From Paracoccaceae bacterium (GTDB lineage Bacteria; Pseudomonadota; Alphaproteobacteria; Rhodobacterales; Rhodobacteraceae): DNA of 5,245 nucleotides. Location of the stretch: contig JALVEX010000052.1 in NCBI GenBank assembly GCA_027030435.1, positions 1 through 5,245 on the forward strand, in the 5' to 3' direction. The notes beneath the pieces are model-generated. The model was given only the letters and a program-made list of their open reading frames with translations. It had not been told where the DNA came from and did not search any database. The position numbers and the translations under genes were made by a program. Position 1 is the first letter of the stretch. The number at the start of each line of letters is the position of its first letter. Positions 1 to 5,245 of the stretch are shown here, piece after piece.

Positions 1-1
1 G

Positions 2-490
2 GTCGGCATCGGGCTGATCACGCTGACGGCGGCGCGGCGGGCAGGGGCGGAGAACGTGTTTGCCTATGAGGCCAATCCCGCGCTCGAGCGCCTGATCCGG
101 CGAAACTTCGCGCTCAATGGCCTTGCGCCGCAGCTTACCATGAAGGCGGTTACGGCCGACGGCCGCGCCCTCACCTTCTATCAGGACAGGAAGGTGCTCT
201 CCTCCTCGATATTCGATCGCGATCTCGAGGGCGGGGAGGTCACGGTGGAGAGCGAGCCGATCAATGCCCTGATCGCGCGCCACAGGCCCAATGTGCTGGT
301 GATGGATGTCGAGGGGGCGGAAGCGGAAATCCTGCCGGCGGCCGATCTCGATGGGGTGGAGCGGATCATCGTCGAAATGCACCCGCATGTGATTGGCGAG
401 GAAACGGTTGCCGGGCTGATCGCCGATCTCGAAGGCAGGGGCTTTTCGGTGAAGGATCGCCAGTCCATCACCTGGTATCTCGAGCGCTGA
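2..490 (+). CDS. FkbM family SAM-dependent methyltransferase, 5'-truncated by window edge
   Basis: The frame is open from base 2, so the gene begins upstream; 162 residues are visible, ending in TGA. FkbM-family enzymes transfer a methyl group from S-adenosylmethionine, usually to a sugar or polyketide hydroxyl. The visible part starts inside the glycine-rich SAM motif I (VGIGLITL) and continues to the acidic ribose-binding position in FAYEANP (Glu at visible residue 23). The family-typical block LVMDVEGAEAEIL lies near visible residues 99-111, and a VERIIVEMHPH strand follows. The GTG at 56 is internal: it would remove motif I, and coding similarity extends upstream of it. The next gene, a GT25 glycosyltransferase, starts 3 nt after the stop, which points to O-methylation of a sugar in a surface glycan (inference). 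The fold and family are well supported; the substrate is unknown. Confidence 0.88.
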   Translation, partial: VGIGLITLTAARRAGAENVFAYEANPALERLIRRNFALNGLAPQLTMKAVTADGRALTFYQDRKVLSSSIFDRDLEGGEVTVESEPINALIARHRPNVLVMDVEGAEAEILPAADLDGVERIIVEMHPHVIGEETVAGLIADLEGRGFSVKDRQSITWYLER

Positions 491-493
491 TCC

Positions 494-1255
494 ATGTGGC
501 CGTCCTACGTCATCAACCTGGCTGACAATACCGAGCGCATGGCGCGCAGCGCCGCGCAGCTTGAGGCCCAGGGAATCCCCTTCGAGCGGATCGAGGCGGT
601 GAACGGCTGGGCGATGAGCGATGCGGAGATTGCCGCCGTCTATGATCCCGCAGAGAACCGCAGGCGTGCCAAATATCCGCTCGTGCGCCCGGAGGTCGGC
701 TGCTATCTCAGCCATATCAAGGCCTGGGAGCGGATTGCGGGGGGGAAGGCCGAAGGCGGCTTCATATTCGAGGACGATTTCAGGGCCACGCCCGATCTTG
801 CGGCGGCGCTCGGCGCCCTTTCAGACGACAGCGGCTGGGACATGGTGAAGCTCTTCACCCTCGCCCCCAAGGTGAAGATGTATCACGAGCGCCCCCTTGG
901 CGAAGGTTTCACCATCGGCTTTCCCGCCCGCGTGCCCACCTGCCTCCTTGGCTACGGGCTCACCCGGGCCGGGGCCGCACGGCTTCTCGAAACCGCGCCC
1001 CCCATCGTGCGCCCGGTGGACGAGGATCAGAAATTCTTCTGGGAAACGGGGCTCAGGGTCGCCCTCATCCGGCCCCAGCCCCTGAGCGTGGGCGAGCAGG
1101 ATGCCACCACCGGCACCATCGGCCAGGCCCGGCGCAAGGATACGCCGCTTTCGCCCCCGCGCGGCAGGCTTGCCCAGGCCCTGCACGGGCTTCGCTACCA
1201 GCTCGGCTATCGGGCACGCCTGGCCTGGCACAACCGCAAGAGGGCGCGCGAATGA
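494..1255 (+). CDS. Glycosyltransferase family 25 (LPS biosynthesis type), copy 1
   Basis: This 253-residue protein has the GT25 hallmarks in order. Residues 4-39 hold YVINLADNTERM and then IPFERIEAVNG, the family's nucleotide-sugar-binding N-terminus. Residues 68-78 read EVGCYLSHIKA, the conserved G-C-x-x-S-H block. FIFEDD at 90-95 is the acidic metal/nucleotide-binding motif. RPVDEDQKFFWETGL at 173-187 matches the conserved C-terminal PVD region. Family members such as Haemophilus Lex/Lgt enzymes add galactose or glucose to LPS in the cytoplasm; the sugar here is unknown. The last ~35 residues are Arg-rich and may bind the inner membrane surface (inference). ATG 494 is chosen because it puts the YVINL strand at the N-terminus and sits 3 nt after the upstream stop. 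I see no strong Shine-Dalgarno, consistent with coupling to the FkbM gene. It overlaps the next gene by 4 nt. Confidence 0.9.
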   Translation: MWPSYVINLADNTERMARSAAQLEAQGIPFERIEAVNGWAMSDAEIAAVYDPAENRRRAKYPLVRPEVGCYLSHIKAWERIAGGKAEGGFIFEDDFRATPDLAAALGALSDDSGWDMVKLFTLAPKVKMYHERPLGEGFTIGFPARVPTCLLGYGLTRAGAARLLETAPPIVRPVDEDQKFFWETGLRVALIRPQPLSVGEQDATTGTIGQARRKDTPLSPPRGRLAQALHGLRYQLGYRARLAWHNRKRARE

Positions 1256-2274
1256 AGCTGCTGCACATTCATTTCGGCAAGGAAGGGGGCGCCGAGCGTT
1301 TCTTCGTGAGCCTTGCACGCGCTCTTGGCGAGCGCGGGGTGGAGCAGCGTTTCGTGATCCGCCCGGGGCGCACATGGGAAGGGGAAATCGCCCCGCTCGG
1401 GCCGATCATCAGGAACAACTACCGCAACCTCTCACTCTCCAAATGGATCACGCGCGCGCGGGTGCATCGCATGATTTCGCGCTGGCAGCCCGATGCCGTC
1501 ATGGCATGGATGAACCGCGCCGGCCAATTGATCCCGGCCGAGGCCTCGGGCCTGAAGCTCATCCGCCTTGGCGATTATCCCCGCAGCCTGAAGCATTACC
1601 GCAATTGCGATTGCATCGTCTCCAACACGCCGGGGATCGCGGAAAAATGCCGCCGCCTCGGCTGGGAGCGCCCGGTGCATGTGATCAGCAATTTTCCGCG
1701 CGAAGTGGCGCCCCGGCCGGTGAGCCGCGCCAGCCTCGATACGCCGGAGGAGGCCTTTCTGATCGTGAGCTCGGGCCGCTTCGTCGGGCGCAAGGGGTTT
1801 GATGTGGTGCTGCGCGCCGCCGCCCGCGTGCCCGATGCCTGGGTTTGGCTGGTGGGCGATGGCGAGAAGCGCGGCGAGCTTGAAGCGCTGGCGCGCGCGC
1901 TCGGCATCATCGATCGGGTGCGCTTCACCGGCTGGGTGGATGAGCCGATTCATCATGTGGCAGCGGGCGATGCCTATGTGATGGCTTCGCGTCACGAGCC
2001 CTTGGGCAACGTGATCCTCGAGGCTTGGCAGGCCGGGGTGCCTGTTGTCACCACCCGGGCGGAGGGGCCGGAATGGTTCGTTGAGGATGGCCGCGATGCG
2101 CTGATGGTCGCCATTGATGATGACGCGGCCATGGCCGGCGCGCTCGCTCGTATCCGCGATGATCACGCGCTGGCGGCTTCGCTAACGGAAGCCGGGCGCG
2201 AAAAGCTTGAGGCCCGATTCTCCAAGCAGGCCGTTGTGGATCGCTATCTCGCGTTGTTCGAAGGGCGCCTGTGA
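1252..2274 (+). CDS. GT-B glycosyltransferase, GT4 / Glycos_transf_1 type
   Basis: This 340-residue protein has the size and two-lobe layout of retaining GT-B enzymes. The N-terminal acceptor lobe opens with MKLLHIHFGKEGGAERFF, containing the family Gly-Gly-x-Glu-Arg signature at residues 12-16. The donor lobe starts near 168 with the strand FLIVSSGRFVGRKGFD, which includes the conserved G-R...K-G (Lys181). LVGDGEKRGEL (200-210) and VRFTGWVDE (223-231) follow, then the E-x7-E motif of GT4 at Glu249 and Glu257 in HEPLGNVILEA. It should transfer a sugar from a nucleotide donor to a growing glycan on the cytoplasmic face of the membrane; donor and acceptor cannot be read from the sequence. ATG 1252 overlaps the preceding TGA (ATGA), with AGAGGG seven nt upstream as ribosome-binding site. 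It lies between two GT25 genes in one operon. Confidence 0.93.
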   Translation: MKLLHIHFGKEGGAERFFVSLARALGERGVEQRFVIRPGRTWEGEIAPLGPIIRNNYRNLSLSKWITRARVHRMISRWQPDAVMAWMNRAGQLIPAEASGLKLIRLGDYPRSLKHYRNCDCIVSNTPGIAEKCRRLGWERPVHVISNFPREVAPRPVSRASLDTPEEAFLIVSSGRFVGRKGFDVVLRAAARVPDAWVWLVGDGEKRGELEALARALGIIDRVRFTGWVDEPIHHVAAGDAYVMASRHEPLGNVILEAWQAGVPVVTTRAEGPEWFVEDGRDALMVAIDDDAAMAGALARIRDDHALAASLTEAGREKLEARFSKQAVVDRYLALFEGRL

Positions 2275-3086
2275 TGCGCGCTCTGGTGCTCAATTGCGAA
2301 GGCGAAAGCGAGCGGCTTGCCCTTCAGGAAGCCCAGCTTGCCGCGCTCGCCATTCCCTTCGAGCGCATCAGGGCCATCACCCCGGATACCCTTTCCCGCC
2401 CATCCGGCGATCCCTGGTGGAACGGCTGGCAGCGCCCCCTGCGCGATACGGAAAAGGCCGCGCTGGAGACGCACCGGTTAGCCTGGAAGCGGGTGTGCAC
2501 GCTGGGGCAGCCCTGCCTCATCCTCGAAGATGATGCCCTTCTGGCGGCGGACACCCGCGATCTGCTGGATGCCGTTGCGGCGCGTGGCGGCATGGATCAT
2601 CTCTCCCTCGAAACCCGCGGGCGAAGGAAGCTCCTCGGCCCGCCGCTGGAGGATCTGCCGGTGCGCCGGCTCTATATGGATCGCACCGGCGCGGCGGCCT
2701 ATGTGCTCTGGCCTTCCGGCGCGCGCATCCTTCTGGCGCGCACCGATCGCGCTCCCGCGCTCGCCGATGCCGCCATATGCGCGGCTTTCGCGATGAAGAG
2801 CTTTCAGGCCGTGCCGGCGCTCGCGATTCAGGCCGATCAATGCGCGCGGTACGGTCTGCCCGCGCCGATCACGGTGAAATCCACGATAGACGCGCAGCCA
2901 AAGCCGCTGTCACGGGCCGGATATACCATTTCCGAGCGCCTCGCCTTTCGCTTCCGGCGCATAAGGGCGCAGATTGCCATGGGCCTGCGCCAGCTGCGCT
3001 TTCTGGGCCGGGCGCGGCGCGAATTGGTTCCGCCGGCTTCCGATTGGCCGACCCTGAGGCTGATCTGCGAGAAAAAACGGCCCTGA
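2274..3086 (+). CDS. Glycosyltransferase family 25, divergent copy 2
   Basis: This 270-residue protein belongs to the GT25 fold but is less canonical than the copy at 494-1255. The N-terminus ALVLNCEGESERL (3-15) followed by IPFERIRAI (27-35) matches the family pattern, and CLILEDDALL (81-90) is the acidic motif (Glu85, Asp86, Asp87). The usual G-C-x-x-S-H block is degraded to AALETHRLAW (62-71): the His remains, while the Gly, Cys and Ser are gone. AAAYVLWPSGARIL (140-153) is the typical strand-helix before the C-terminal region, and ALADAAI (162-168) stands where PVD usually occurs. Residues ~213-250 are Arg-rich. ATG 2274 shares one base with the upstream TGA and has AGGG 8 nt upstream; GTG 2271 (one codon longer, GTGA overlap) is an alternative. 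It is the last plus-strand gene of the operon. It is probably active on a surface glycan, but altered specificity is possible. Confidence 0.82.
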   Translation: MRALVLNCEGESERLALQEAQLAALAIPFERIRAITPDTLSRPSGDPWWNGWQRPLRDTEKAALETHRLAWKRVCTLGQPCLILEDDALLAADTRDLLDAVAARGGMDHLSLETRGRRKLLGPPLEDLPVRRLYMDRTGAAAYVLWPSGARILLARTDRAPALADAAICAAFAMKSFQAVPALAIQADQCARYGLPAPITVKSTIDAQPKPLSRAGYTISERLAFRFRRIRAQIAMGLRQLRFLGRARRELVPPASDWPTLRLICEKKRP

Positions 3087-3095
3087 CAGGGCTTT
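3072..3095 (-). terminator. Putative Rho-independent terminator between convergent operons
   Basis: GCCCT (3080-3084) and AGGGC (3088-3092) form a 5-bp stem with a 3-nt loop. Read on the minus strand, the stem is followed after two bases by six T residues (3077 down to 3072). It lies about 45 nt past the sulfotransferase stop, as expected for the end of the minus-strand transcript. Read on the plus strand, a run of six A precedes the stem and only three T follow, so it may act weakly in both directions. The stem overlaps the last codons and stop of the plus-strand GT25 gene. The short stem and the two-base gap before the T run limit confidence. Confidence 0.45.
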
Positions 3096-3136
3096 GCATC
3101 CGACGGCATCCCGGCGGGCATGATCGTCAACAGACT

Positions 3137-3895
3137 CTACGCCTTCGCAAACCGCCCCGGGGCTTGATCGCCGGCTCTCGGAAAATGGACATTCTTCCGT
3201 GCCGGCGTATCGAAATCGAATCCGAACAGTTCGATATCGCGTTCATACCAGTCGGCCACGGTCTGAATGGTGGCCGGCGTGTAGTAATCCTTGTAGTTTC
3301 CCTCTCCGGCCCGGCTTGCGTTACGCACCCGCAGCGGTGTTTTCAGGCCGAAATAGAGCCCCGCTTCGCGCGCCAGATCCTCCTGGCGCAGGATATCGGC
3401 AACCACGCGGCCGGTATCGTCCGTCACGTAATCGGCCTGCGGATACCAGCCGCGAATGGCGCGGTGCCAGAAAAAGGGGCGATGGCCATATTCGTGGCGC
3501 TCCTCGAGGAAGGCTTCGAAGCTTTCGGGCACGTAATCTTCGGGGAGCTTGCCCTGCTCGATGGCGGTGCGGGCAAAACGGTAGCGCGACACCGTGCGCG
3601 CCCAGGGGTTGCGCACCACCGCGACGGGCTGCAGGCGGGTCGCGATATCCGCGCGCAGATCGCGCCAGCGGGCGTGCTGGATGCCGTGATGCTCGCCCGC
3701 TTCCTCCATCACGCGCAGCAATTCGCGCGTATAGGCCCGGCTCTTGTGGAAGGGGCGCTCGGCGCGCACCAGCCTGTTTGCCAGTTCGGGATTCTTGGCG
3801 ATGGCAACCCCTGCGTTCTTCGGGATATGGATGAAGATCCACCTGGCCCGCCCGAGGCCCACCGCAAGGCGGGCGCGCAATTCCCGCAGGTTCAT
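3137..3895 (-). CDS. Sulfotransferase, Sulfotransfer_2-like (PAPS-dependent)
   Basis: This 252-residue protein would move a sulfuryl group from PAPS to a hydroxyl, most likely on a carbohydrate given the neighbours (inference). IFIHIPKNAG at residues 20-29 is the 5'-phosphosulfate-binding loop. AVVRNPWARTVSRY (92-105) is the 3'-phosphate-binding motif, with Arg95 and Ser103. His74 in the segment before it and the C-terminal blocks LRVRNASR (188-195), YKDYYTPA (201-208) and ERDIELFGFDF (218-228) fit bacterial members of this family. One oddity is that position 30 is Val where Thr or Ser normally follows PKxxG. The frame stays open up to 4153, but ATG 3895 is chosen because it overlaps the upstream methyltransferase stop (ATGA) and has a strong GGAGG four bases upstream; the extension runs antisense-like through the methyltransferase and has no family similarity. 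The stop is TAG. No signal peptide is seen, so it should be cytoplasmic. Confidence 0.88.
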   Translation of the reverse strand: MNLRELRARLAVGLGRARWIFIHIPKNAGVAIAKNPELANRLVRAERPFHKSRAYTRELLRVMEEAGEHHGIQHARWRDLRADIATRLQPVAVVRNPWARTVSRYRFARTAIEQGKLPEDYVPESFEAFLEERHEYGHRPFFWHRAIRGWYPQADYVTDDTGRVVADILRQEDLAREAGLYFGLKTPLRVRNASRAGEGNYKDYYTPATIQTVADWYERDIELFGFDFDTPARKNVHFPRAGDQAPGRFAKA

Positions 3896-4608
3896 GCGGC
3901 CTCCCCTTTCGTGGCTTCGATCCACCAGCCGGGCGCCACGGCGGCAACGCTTTTGCCGTAACGCCCGGTGATCCGGTTGCGGCTTTTCGATCTGATCCGC
4001 GCCATGGCAATATCGCGCAGAACGTTCTTCCAGGTGGTAAGCGCCGGCCAGAGGCCGTTGCCGCCGATCATCTGCGCACTTGTGGCCTTGCCCCAGGCAA
4101 GGGGCTCGATCACCGCCTGCGCAAATCCCGTGCGCGCCAGGGTCTCGCGCCACCAGCTTGTGGTGTGGCGCGAATAATCATCCGGGTGGCCATGGACGCG
4201 AAAGATGAACGGCACGGATATATGCAGGGTCGCGCCGGGTTTCAGCACGCGGAAGATTTCATCAAGCACGAAGCGGGTATCGTAGATGTGCTCCAGCACA
4301 TTGAAACATATCGCACCATCCATGCTGCTCACCTCAAACGGCAGCGGCGCGCCCACCTCGAGGATGTGGGTGGGGTTGTATTGCCGGTCGATGTTGACGG
4401 AGAGTAATTCGATGCCATCAGGAAGCAGCGGCACATAGCTGGCCCCCTGCCCGCCGCCGAAATCGAGGATGCGCCCGGCAAGATTCATTCCCTCGACCAT
4501 CTCGTATTCAAGGGCTCTCAGGATGGAAGCCCCCGGTGTGCGCTTGCGAAGTGCGCGATAGCGCGCAAGGCCGGGCATTCTGGGATCTCGAAATTCATAT
4601 TGCATCAT
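3892..4608 (-). CDS. Class I SAM-dependent methyltransferase (Methyltransf_11-like)
   Basis: This is a 238-residue protein with a Rossmann methyltransferase core. ILDFGGGQGAS (47-57) is SAM motif I, and LLSVNID (68-74) is the second strand with its acidic end. The strand near DGAICFNVLEH (97-107) is motif II/post-II, and LDEIFRVLKPGATLHISVP (115-133) is the helix and strand that follow in this superfamily. HGHPDDYSRHTTSWW (139-153) is a pattern often seen in methyltransferases of polysaccharide clusters. The acceptor is unknown; a sugar or glycan end is inferred from the downstream sulfotransferase. ATG 4608 is preferred; ATG 4605 is equally possible (weak GGGA 4 or 7 nt upstream). ATG 4650 is disfavoured because its first bases fall in a TATAAT box and the added 14 residues are basic and not family-like. 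Its TGA overlaps the sulfotransferase ATG. Confidence 0.85.
   Translation of the reverse strand: MMQYEFRDPRMPGLARYRALRKRTPGASILRALEYEMVEGMNLAGRILDFGGGQGASYVPLLPDGIELLSVNIDRQYNPTHILEVGAPLPFEVSSMDGAICFNVLEHIYDTRFVLDEIFRVLKPGATLHISVPFIFRVHGHPDDYSRHTTSWWRETLARTGFAQAVIEPLAWGKATSAQMIGGNGLWPALTTWKNVLRDIAMARIRSKSRNRITGRYGKSVAAVAPGWWIEATKGEAA
3900..3907 (-). promoter_or_regulatory. Shine-Dalgarno of the sulfotransferase gene
   Basis: On the minus strand AGGGGAGG ends four bases before the ATG at 3895. It is the strongest ribosome-binding site in the window and decides the start of the sulfotransferase against the much longer open frame reaching 4153. It lies inside the last codons of the upstream methyltransferase, so translation of the two genes is probably coupled. 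Confidence 0.7.
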
Positions 4609-4648
4609 GTCATCCCGTCGGTTTCGCGCCTGCCTTCGGACAGGCCCC

Positions 4649-4654
4649 ATTATA
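4649..4654 (-). promoter_or_regulatory. Putative sigma-70 -10 box (TATAAT) before the methyltransferase-sulfotransferase pair
   Basis: A perfect TATAAT on the minus strand lies in the 69-nt AT-rich gap (4609-4677) between the dnaE stop and the methyltransferase start. Transcription would begin near 4642, giving a leader of roughly 34 nt to ATG 4608. No good -35 hexamer is seen 16-18 nt upstream (the 17-nt position reads GCGGAA), so the call rests on the -10 match and its position. If real, the two genes can be expressed independently of dnaE. Confidence 0.35.
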
Positions 4655-4677
4655 CTGCATTATTTCCGGTATTCCGC

Positions 4678-5245
4678 TTACGCCTCTTCCACGGTGATGA
4701 CACCGGGAAGGCTCTTTATGGCCCCCTTGATCTGGGGTGTCACGGGGAAGGTGTCTCCGAGGTGGATATCCACCTCCGCAAGCGCATCCTCATCATCTTC
4801 CACCGGCAGCACCACGCAAAGATCCACCGGCCCGCCTTTCGGCCTGCGGCCGTTGCCGGGGGTGGCGGCCTGCTTGAGCACATCGCGCAGGGATGCGGCC
4901 GCTTCCGGGCGATCGATGAAGATGCGCAGGCCGAGGCCTCCGGCTTCGGCGGCCACGTTGTCCACCGGGCGGATTGTCTTGGCCAGAAGCTTGAGCTGAT
5001 CGGCTTCCACCGACGCTTCCGCGGTGACGACGACATTGCGGCCGACTTCGAGATTTTCTCCCGCCGCCTCGAGCGCCTCGGAGAATACGGTGATCTCGTA
5101 AAGCCCCGTCGGATCGGAAAGCTGCACGAAGGCGTAGCGGTTGCCGCGGGCCGATTTGCGCTCGCGCTTCGCGGCCACCGTGCCCGCCAGCTTGACGAGG
5201 GAGCGCCCGCCCTCCGCCCTGGCCTCGACCTCGGCTAGGGTCATC
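4678..5245 (-). CDS. dnaE: DNA polymerase III subunit alpha, C-terminal part (5'-truncated by window edge)
   Basis: Only the last ~188 residues are visible; full DnaE is about 1,150 residues, so the ATG at 5244 is almost certainly internal. DnaE is the catalytic alpha subunit of the replicative polymerase III holoenzyme. The visible part begins at the C-terminal OB-fold: VKLAGTVAAKRERKSARGNR (17-36), AFVQLSDPTGLYEITVFSE (38-56) and LEVGRNVVVTAEAS (65-78). This OB-fold of the alpha subunit binds single-stranded DNA. The tail domain follows, with LGLRIFID (104-111) and the terminal EVDIHLGDTFPVTPQIKGAI...LPGVITVEEA (157-188), as in alphaproteobacterial DnaE proteins. The polymerase active site and PHP domain lie outside the window. 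The stop is TAA at 4678-4680. No truncation or frameshift is seen at the 3' end. This core housekeeping gene marks the boundary of the glycan genes. Confidence 0.9.
   Translation of the reverse strand, partial: MTLAEVEARAEGGRSLVKLAGTVAAKRERKSARGNRYAFVQLSDPTGLYEITVFSEALEAAGENLEVGRNVVVTAEASVEADQLKLLAKTIRPVDNVAAEAGGLGLRIFIDRPEAAASLRDVLKQAATPGNGRRPKGGPVDLCVVLPVEDDEDALAEVDIHLGDTFPVTPQIKGAIKSLPGVITVEEA

Noticed and set aside
1432..2166. 244-residue open frame on the minus strand within the GT4 gene
   Set aside because: It is the shadow of the GT4 coding sequence, which has full family motifs; the translation is rich in His, Arg and Ala with no domain pattern.
3107..3122. Imperfect inverted repeat CATCCC...GGGCATG in the convergent gap
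   Set aside because: It is a short stem with a bulged base and no adjacent T run; the hairpin at 3080-3092 is the better terminator candidate.
2777..3961. 394-residue open frame on the plus strand across the sulfotransferase region
   Set aside because: It is antisense to the sulfotransferase, which has clear PAPS motifs, starts inside a GT25 gene, and shows no recognisable domain. Long antisense open frames are expected with this GC-biased codon use.
3896..4153. N-terminal extension of the sulfotransferase frame by 86 residues
   Set aside because: The extension overlaps the methyltransferase coding sequence in another frame, is low-complexity Arg/Ala-rich, and the GGAGG and ATGA overlap support the start at 3895.
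4628..4645. Hairpin (GCCTG/CAGGC with a C-TTCG-G tip) downstream of the dnaE stop, considered as a dnaE terminator
   Set aside because: There is no T run after the stem on either strand, and the internal C/A mismatch weakens it. It could be a leader structure but is not supported as a terminator.
4600..5238. 212-residue plus-strand open frame across the dnaE end
   Set aside because: It is antisense to a clear DnaE C-terminus and resembles no known domain.

Overview
The window is GC-rich with strong codon bias towards G/C-ending codons, and it carries seven genes packed with almost no spacing. The right-hand end encodes the C-terminal part of a bacterial DNA polymerase III alpha subunit (DnaE) whose OB-fold and tail look alphaproteobacterial. 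My best guess is an alphaproteobacterium, at moderate confidence because no rRNA or other taxonomic marker is present.

Layout, plus strand (1-3086): a 5'-truncated FkbM-type SAM methyltransferase, a family-25 glycosyltransferase (GT25), a GT-B glycosyltransferase of the GT4 type, and a second, divergent GT25. The junctions are 3 nt apart, a 4-nt ATGA overlap and a 1-nt TGATG overlap, so this is one translationally coupled operon. Layout, minus strand (read from 5245 down to 3137): the dnaE 3' end, a 69-nt AT-rich gap with a perfect TATAAT, a class I SAM methyltransferase, and a Sulfotransfer_2-type sulfotransferase joined to it by an ATGA overlap. The two gene sets converge on a 50-nt gap. 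A short hairpin at its left edge has a six-T run in the minus direction and a three-T run in the plus direction, and probably serves as a terminator.

Taken together, this is the edge of a surface-polysaccharide (LPS O-chain, capsule or exopolysaccharide) assembly and decoration cluster lying next to the core gene dnaE. Two GT25 enzymes and one GT4 enzyme would build the glycan, and FkbM O-methylation and sulfation would decorate it. The class I methyltransferase probably acts on the same glycan, but its substrate cannot be read from the sequence. I see no tRNA, rRNA, CRISPR array, insertion sequence or phage gene, and no intergenic stretch longer than about 70 nt. I do not see a clearly new biological system. 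The more unusual points are a Val in place of the usual Thr/Ser in the sulfotransferase PAPS-binding loop, the two divergent GT25 enzymes around a GT4 with similar Arg-rich tails, and the dnaE/glycan-island boundary.
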